From Lachnospiraceae bacterium (GTDB lineage: Bacteria > Bacillota > Clostridia > Lachnospirales > Lachnospiraceae), in contig JAILNW010000230.1 of the NCBI GenBank assembly GCA_024691145.1, positions 1 through 9,851 on the forward strand: 9,851 nucleotides of DNA, written 5' to 3'. The notes beneath the pieces are model-generated. The model had not been told where the DNA came from and made no database searches. It worked only from the letters and a program-made list of their open reading frames with translations. This document shows positions 8,701-9,851 of this stretch, piece by piece (positions within the stretch are counted from its first letter, which is position 1; every line of letters begins with the position of its first letter). The position numbers and the translations under genes were made by a program.

Positions 8701-9851
8701 AAGTAAGGGATAATATAGAAGGTATATTAAGTGCAAGTAATAACCTTCTTACAATAATAAATGATATTCTTGATTTTTCAAAGATTGAATCAGGAAAAAT
8801 GGATATAATCTGCAGTAATTATAGTTTGTCTGATGTTATAAGCGATTTAAATAATATGTTTATGCTTAAAGTCAGTGAGAAAAATGTTAAACTTTCTATA
8901 GAAGTTGATAAGGATGTACCTGACAATCTTTATGGTGATGATAAGAGATTAAGACAGATACTTATTAATCTTCTTAGCAATGCAGTAAAATTTACATCTG
9001 AAGGCCAGATTAAACTTACTATTTCAAAAGAAATGGAAGATGACAAAACAGTTCTTATAGTAAGTGTTTCCGATACAGGAATGGGAATAAAAGAAGATGA
9101 TCTTTCAAAACTGTTTGAAAGCTTTCAAAGGGTTGATATGCAGAAAAACAGAAATATTGAAGGAACTGGTCTTGGACTTGTTATTTGTAAAACATTGCTT
9201 GAACTTATGGGTGGCTGCATATGGGCCGACAGTGAGTATGGAAAAGGAAGTGTATTTACCTTCAGACTTCCTCAGACGGTTGTTGATGAAGACATAATGT
9301 GTGCGGATGTTTATGACAGTACTGTTAAAAATAAAGGTTTGAAATCTAAGAAGATAAATATTACAATACCAGATGCAAATATTCTTGTTGTTGACGATAA
9401 TGAAATGAATCTTAAGGTTGCCCATGGACTGCTTCAGCCATATAAGATGAATATTGACCTTGTTAACAGTGGAAAGAAATGTCTGCAGGCTGTGGCACTT
9501 AAAGAATATGACCTTATATTATTAGATCATATGATGCCTGAGATGGATGGAATTGAGACACTTAAAAATCTGAGAAATAATCCTTCATTTAATACACCGG
9601 TAGTGGCACTTACTGCAAATGCCATTAGCGGGGCAAGCAAGATGTATATTGATAATGGCTTTAATGATTATCTTTCAAAGCCTATAGACCTTACATTATT
9701 TGAAGATATACTTGTTAGATTTTTAAGAGATAAAATAGTTGCGAATGATGAAGAAAATGCCGATGATAATATAGTAGCAACTATTGATTACAATTTTGAA
9801 GGTATTGATTTAAATTTAGGCTTGCATTATTGCAATAACAATGTTAATGTA
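5757..9851 (+). CDS. Large soluble hybrid histidine kinase with STAND-like N-terminus (3' end outside window)
   Basis: At least 1365 residues, open at the right edge. AGAGGGG (5743-5749) lies seven bases before the ATG. Residues 1-230 resemble a STAND/AAA_16 ATPase: AYEPF at 63-67 and a Walker-B-like LVIVLDKLH around D151, followed by SSVLDLLAAF. No GxxxxGK P-loop precedes them, so ATP binding there is doubtful. A long helical, TPR-like region runs from about 260 to 770, clearest near 684-720. A GAF-like segment spans about 780-905 and a coiled-coil linker about 912-950. HisKA carries MSHEIRTP with phospho-acceptor H958. HATPase_c has N1075 (LLSNAVKF), DTGMGI at 1106-1111 and GTGLGL at 1136-1141. 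The receiver has acidic pair D1213/D1214, acceptor D1257 (LLDHMMPEMDG), T1286 and K1308. The last residues (FEGIDLNLGLHYCNNN) look like the start of an Hpt domain. No membrane segment is seen, so it is probably cytosolic. All catalytic kinase and receiver residues are intact. Input signal and output partner are unknown. Confidence 0.9.
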   Translation, partial: MKEKFHSQIVRSLVSHLTKKKNNMLFLKYYSNYDIPVEDYKDIKGVNFKLLYHKFEAYDMQGAYEPFMRWIRELYYELFSETMSVEEFVKECNVYYLQRIIFVSYINDGLCYRQEEPFPNEVEFEQEKLLEGIINIYNYISKKMPLVIVLDKLHLSCSSVLDLLAAFVNKSDSCNIAFECSINESYYLPVYMQNSWSELYRRIVTGNLTYDVESLNDDVEMNETFIFEADKIPNYLNKIRDMIYTLSFQQALYYIGIIHEKIIVDKAVDDIDIKAEVLNLYATIDVNTNNPEHALLICEDMKSIIKESDNLYYHYNCNYLLVMSQIYFKQRETAEKLVEECMAIAEKLKDKKLVMKTELAYHLAIGLWCDMLFSNIYYVEPTDAFLEEILENGYINSAIYLYGLCKERSPEIMKKIENGMQKPVYFGRSLKLAYDVGNTFAIVNMYNRKHVYAHSIGCYKYLAYITKEKEKYIHFDADDDIDYSQSSAYMCSQREEYEESHRYATSALSLIYNNMLKERYEQKLVFKTRKTNVMLSSVFLKKNNIQCIEDILHNLSVNCISAGDYQMASEYLLTMINIMESENCIRFTTGNISKIYTLAALCYYYMDVYYNCYLYEDKAERHMRHMLMTNRVSYPFWDDSLFFYRFVKGLLLKADNNLEQCEHEFELARKNMEPLYSSYFYIYPLFAIEQADLYRKQGREHDAIVCLEECIEYCKNEGLKDKCNMLYSALNKTEYVRKIYDFTLKGVTIEQILDAARYDNYEIQYSETQNDNAFINSWQEIMKKNVEYDTLVSNSMEIIKSVYNFDAALYIKVYDEDYRIEYNDTNINLNEEQVKTIINFLYVHQTAFITHRIDKNFDLYKKVINIFGYNHIVTLVCIPVIRESKLDTIFVTFQSMLENFNGNDKLLKEERLNAIQLSINQLVDTQKRLVTKLELESSLRREEQANEAKSTFLANMSHEIRTPMNTVVGLCEIVLRNDLSDEVRDNIEGILSASNNLLTIINDILDFSKIESGKMDIICSNYSLSDVISDLNNMFMLKVSEKNVKLSIEVDKDVPDNLYGDDKRLRQILINLLSNAVKFTSEGQIKLTISKEMEDDKTVLIVSVSDTGMGIKEDDLSKLFESFQRVDMQKNRNIEGTGLGLVICKTLLELMGGCIWADSEYGKGSVFTFRLPQTVVDEDIMCADVYDSTVKNKGLKSKKINITIPDANILVVDDNEMNLKVAHGLLQPYKMNIDLVNSGKKCLQAVALKEYDLILLDHMMPEMDGIETLKNLRNNPSFNTPVVALTANAISGASKMYIDNGFNDYLSKPIDLTLFEDILVRFLRDKIVANDEENADDNIVATIDYNFEGIDLNLGLHYCNNNVNV
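9786..9851 (+). other. Start of a probable Hpt phosphotransfer domain
   Basis: After a short acidic linker that follows the receiver, the sequence FEGIDLNLGLHYCNNN matches the usual opening of Hpt domains (GIDvxxGLxrxxGN). The phosphorylatable histidine would lie beyond the window edge. If present, the protein carries a full His-Asp-His relay and would pass phosphate to a separate response regulator not encoded in this window. Confidence 0.6.

Noticed and set aside
9097..9297. Plus-strand open frame of 66 codons in another frame inside the kinase
   Set aside because: It overlaps the G2 box of the HATPase domain, whose motifs are intact in the main frame, so there is no sign of a frameshift.

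Overview
The window is low-GC DNA with strong GGAGG-type ribosome binding sites, short intergenic gaps and a dipicolinate synthase gene. Together these point to an endospore-forming member of the Clostridia, plausibly a Lachnospiraceae-like gut Firmicute. That placement is an inference from composition and gene content. The window is almost wholly coding and has no gene-free stretch longer than about 160 bases. I see no tRNA, rRNA, CRISPR array, insertion sequence or phage gene.

Left part (1-1812): a plus-strand gene, open at the left edge, encodes a protein with the sequence elements of a ROK/hexokinase-type sugar kinase (ASKHA fold), but apparently in circularly permuted order. It converges on a minus-strand spoVFB (dpaB) gene, the B subunit of dipicolinate synthase. 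A perfect 10-bp hairpin lies between their 3' ends. spoVFB stands alone, without spoVFA beside it, and has a good match to a sigma-K (late mother-cell) promoter.

Right part (1894-9851): a consensus-like sigma-A promoter leads into three tightly spaced plus-strand genes with gaps of 22 and 17 bases. The first two encode dissimilar dynamin-family large GTPases of 543 and 703 residues. The third encodes a very large soluble hybrid histidine kinase of at least 1365 residues that runs off the right edge. From the N-terminus it has a STAND/AAA_16-like region without a P-loop, a long helical-repeat (TPR-like) region, a GAF-like segment, a coiled-coil linker, HisKA, HATPase_c and receiver domains, and the beginning of an Hpt domain.

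How the genes may work together: paired bacterial dynamin-like proteins usually act as partners in membrane remodelling, fusion or protection. A co-transcribed cytosolic phosphorelay kinase with a STAND-type sensor suggests a signal-coupled membrane system. I do not recognise this dynamin-dynamin-hybrid kinase operon as a described system, and it is the main candidate for something new here. The permuted kinase is the second.
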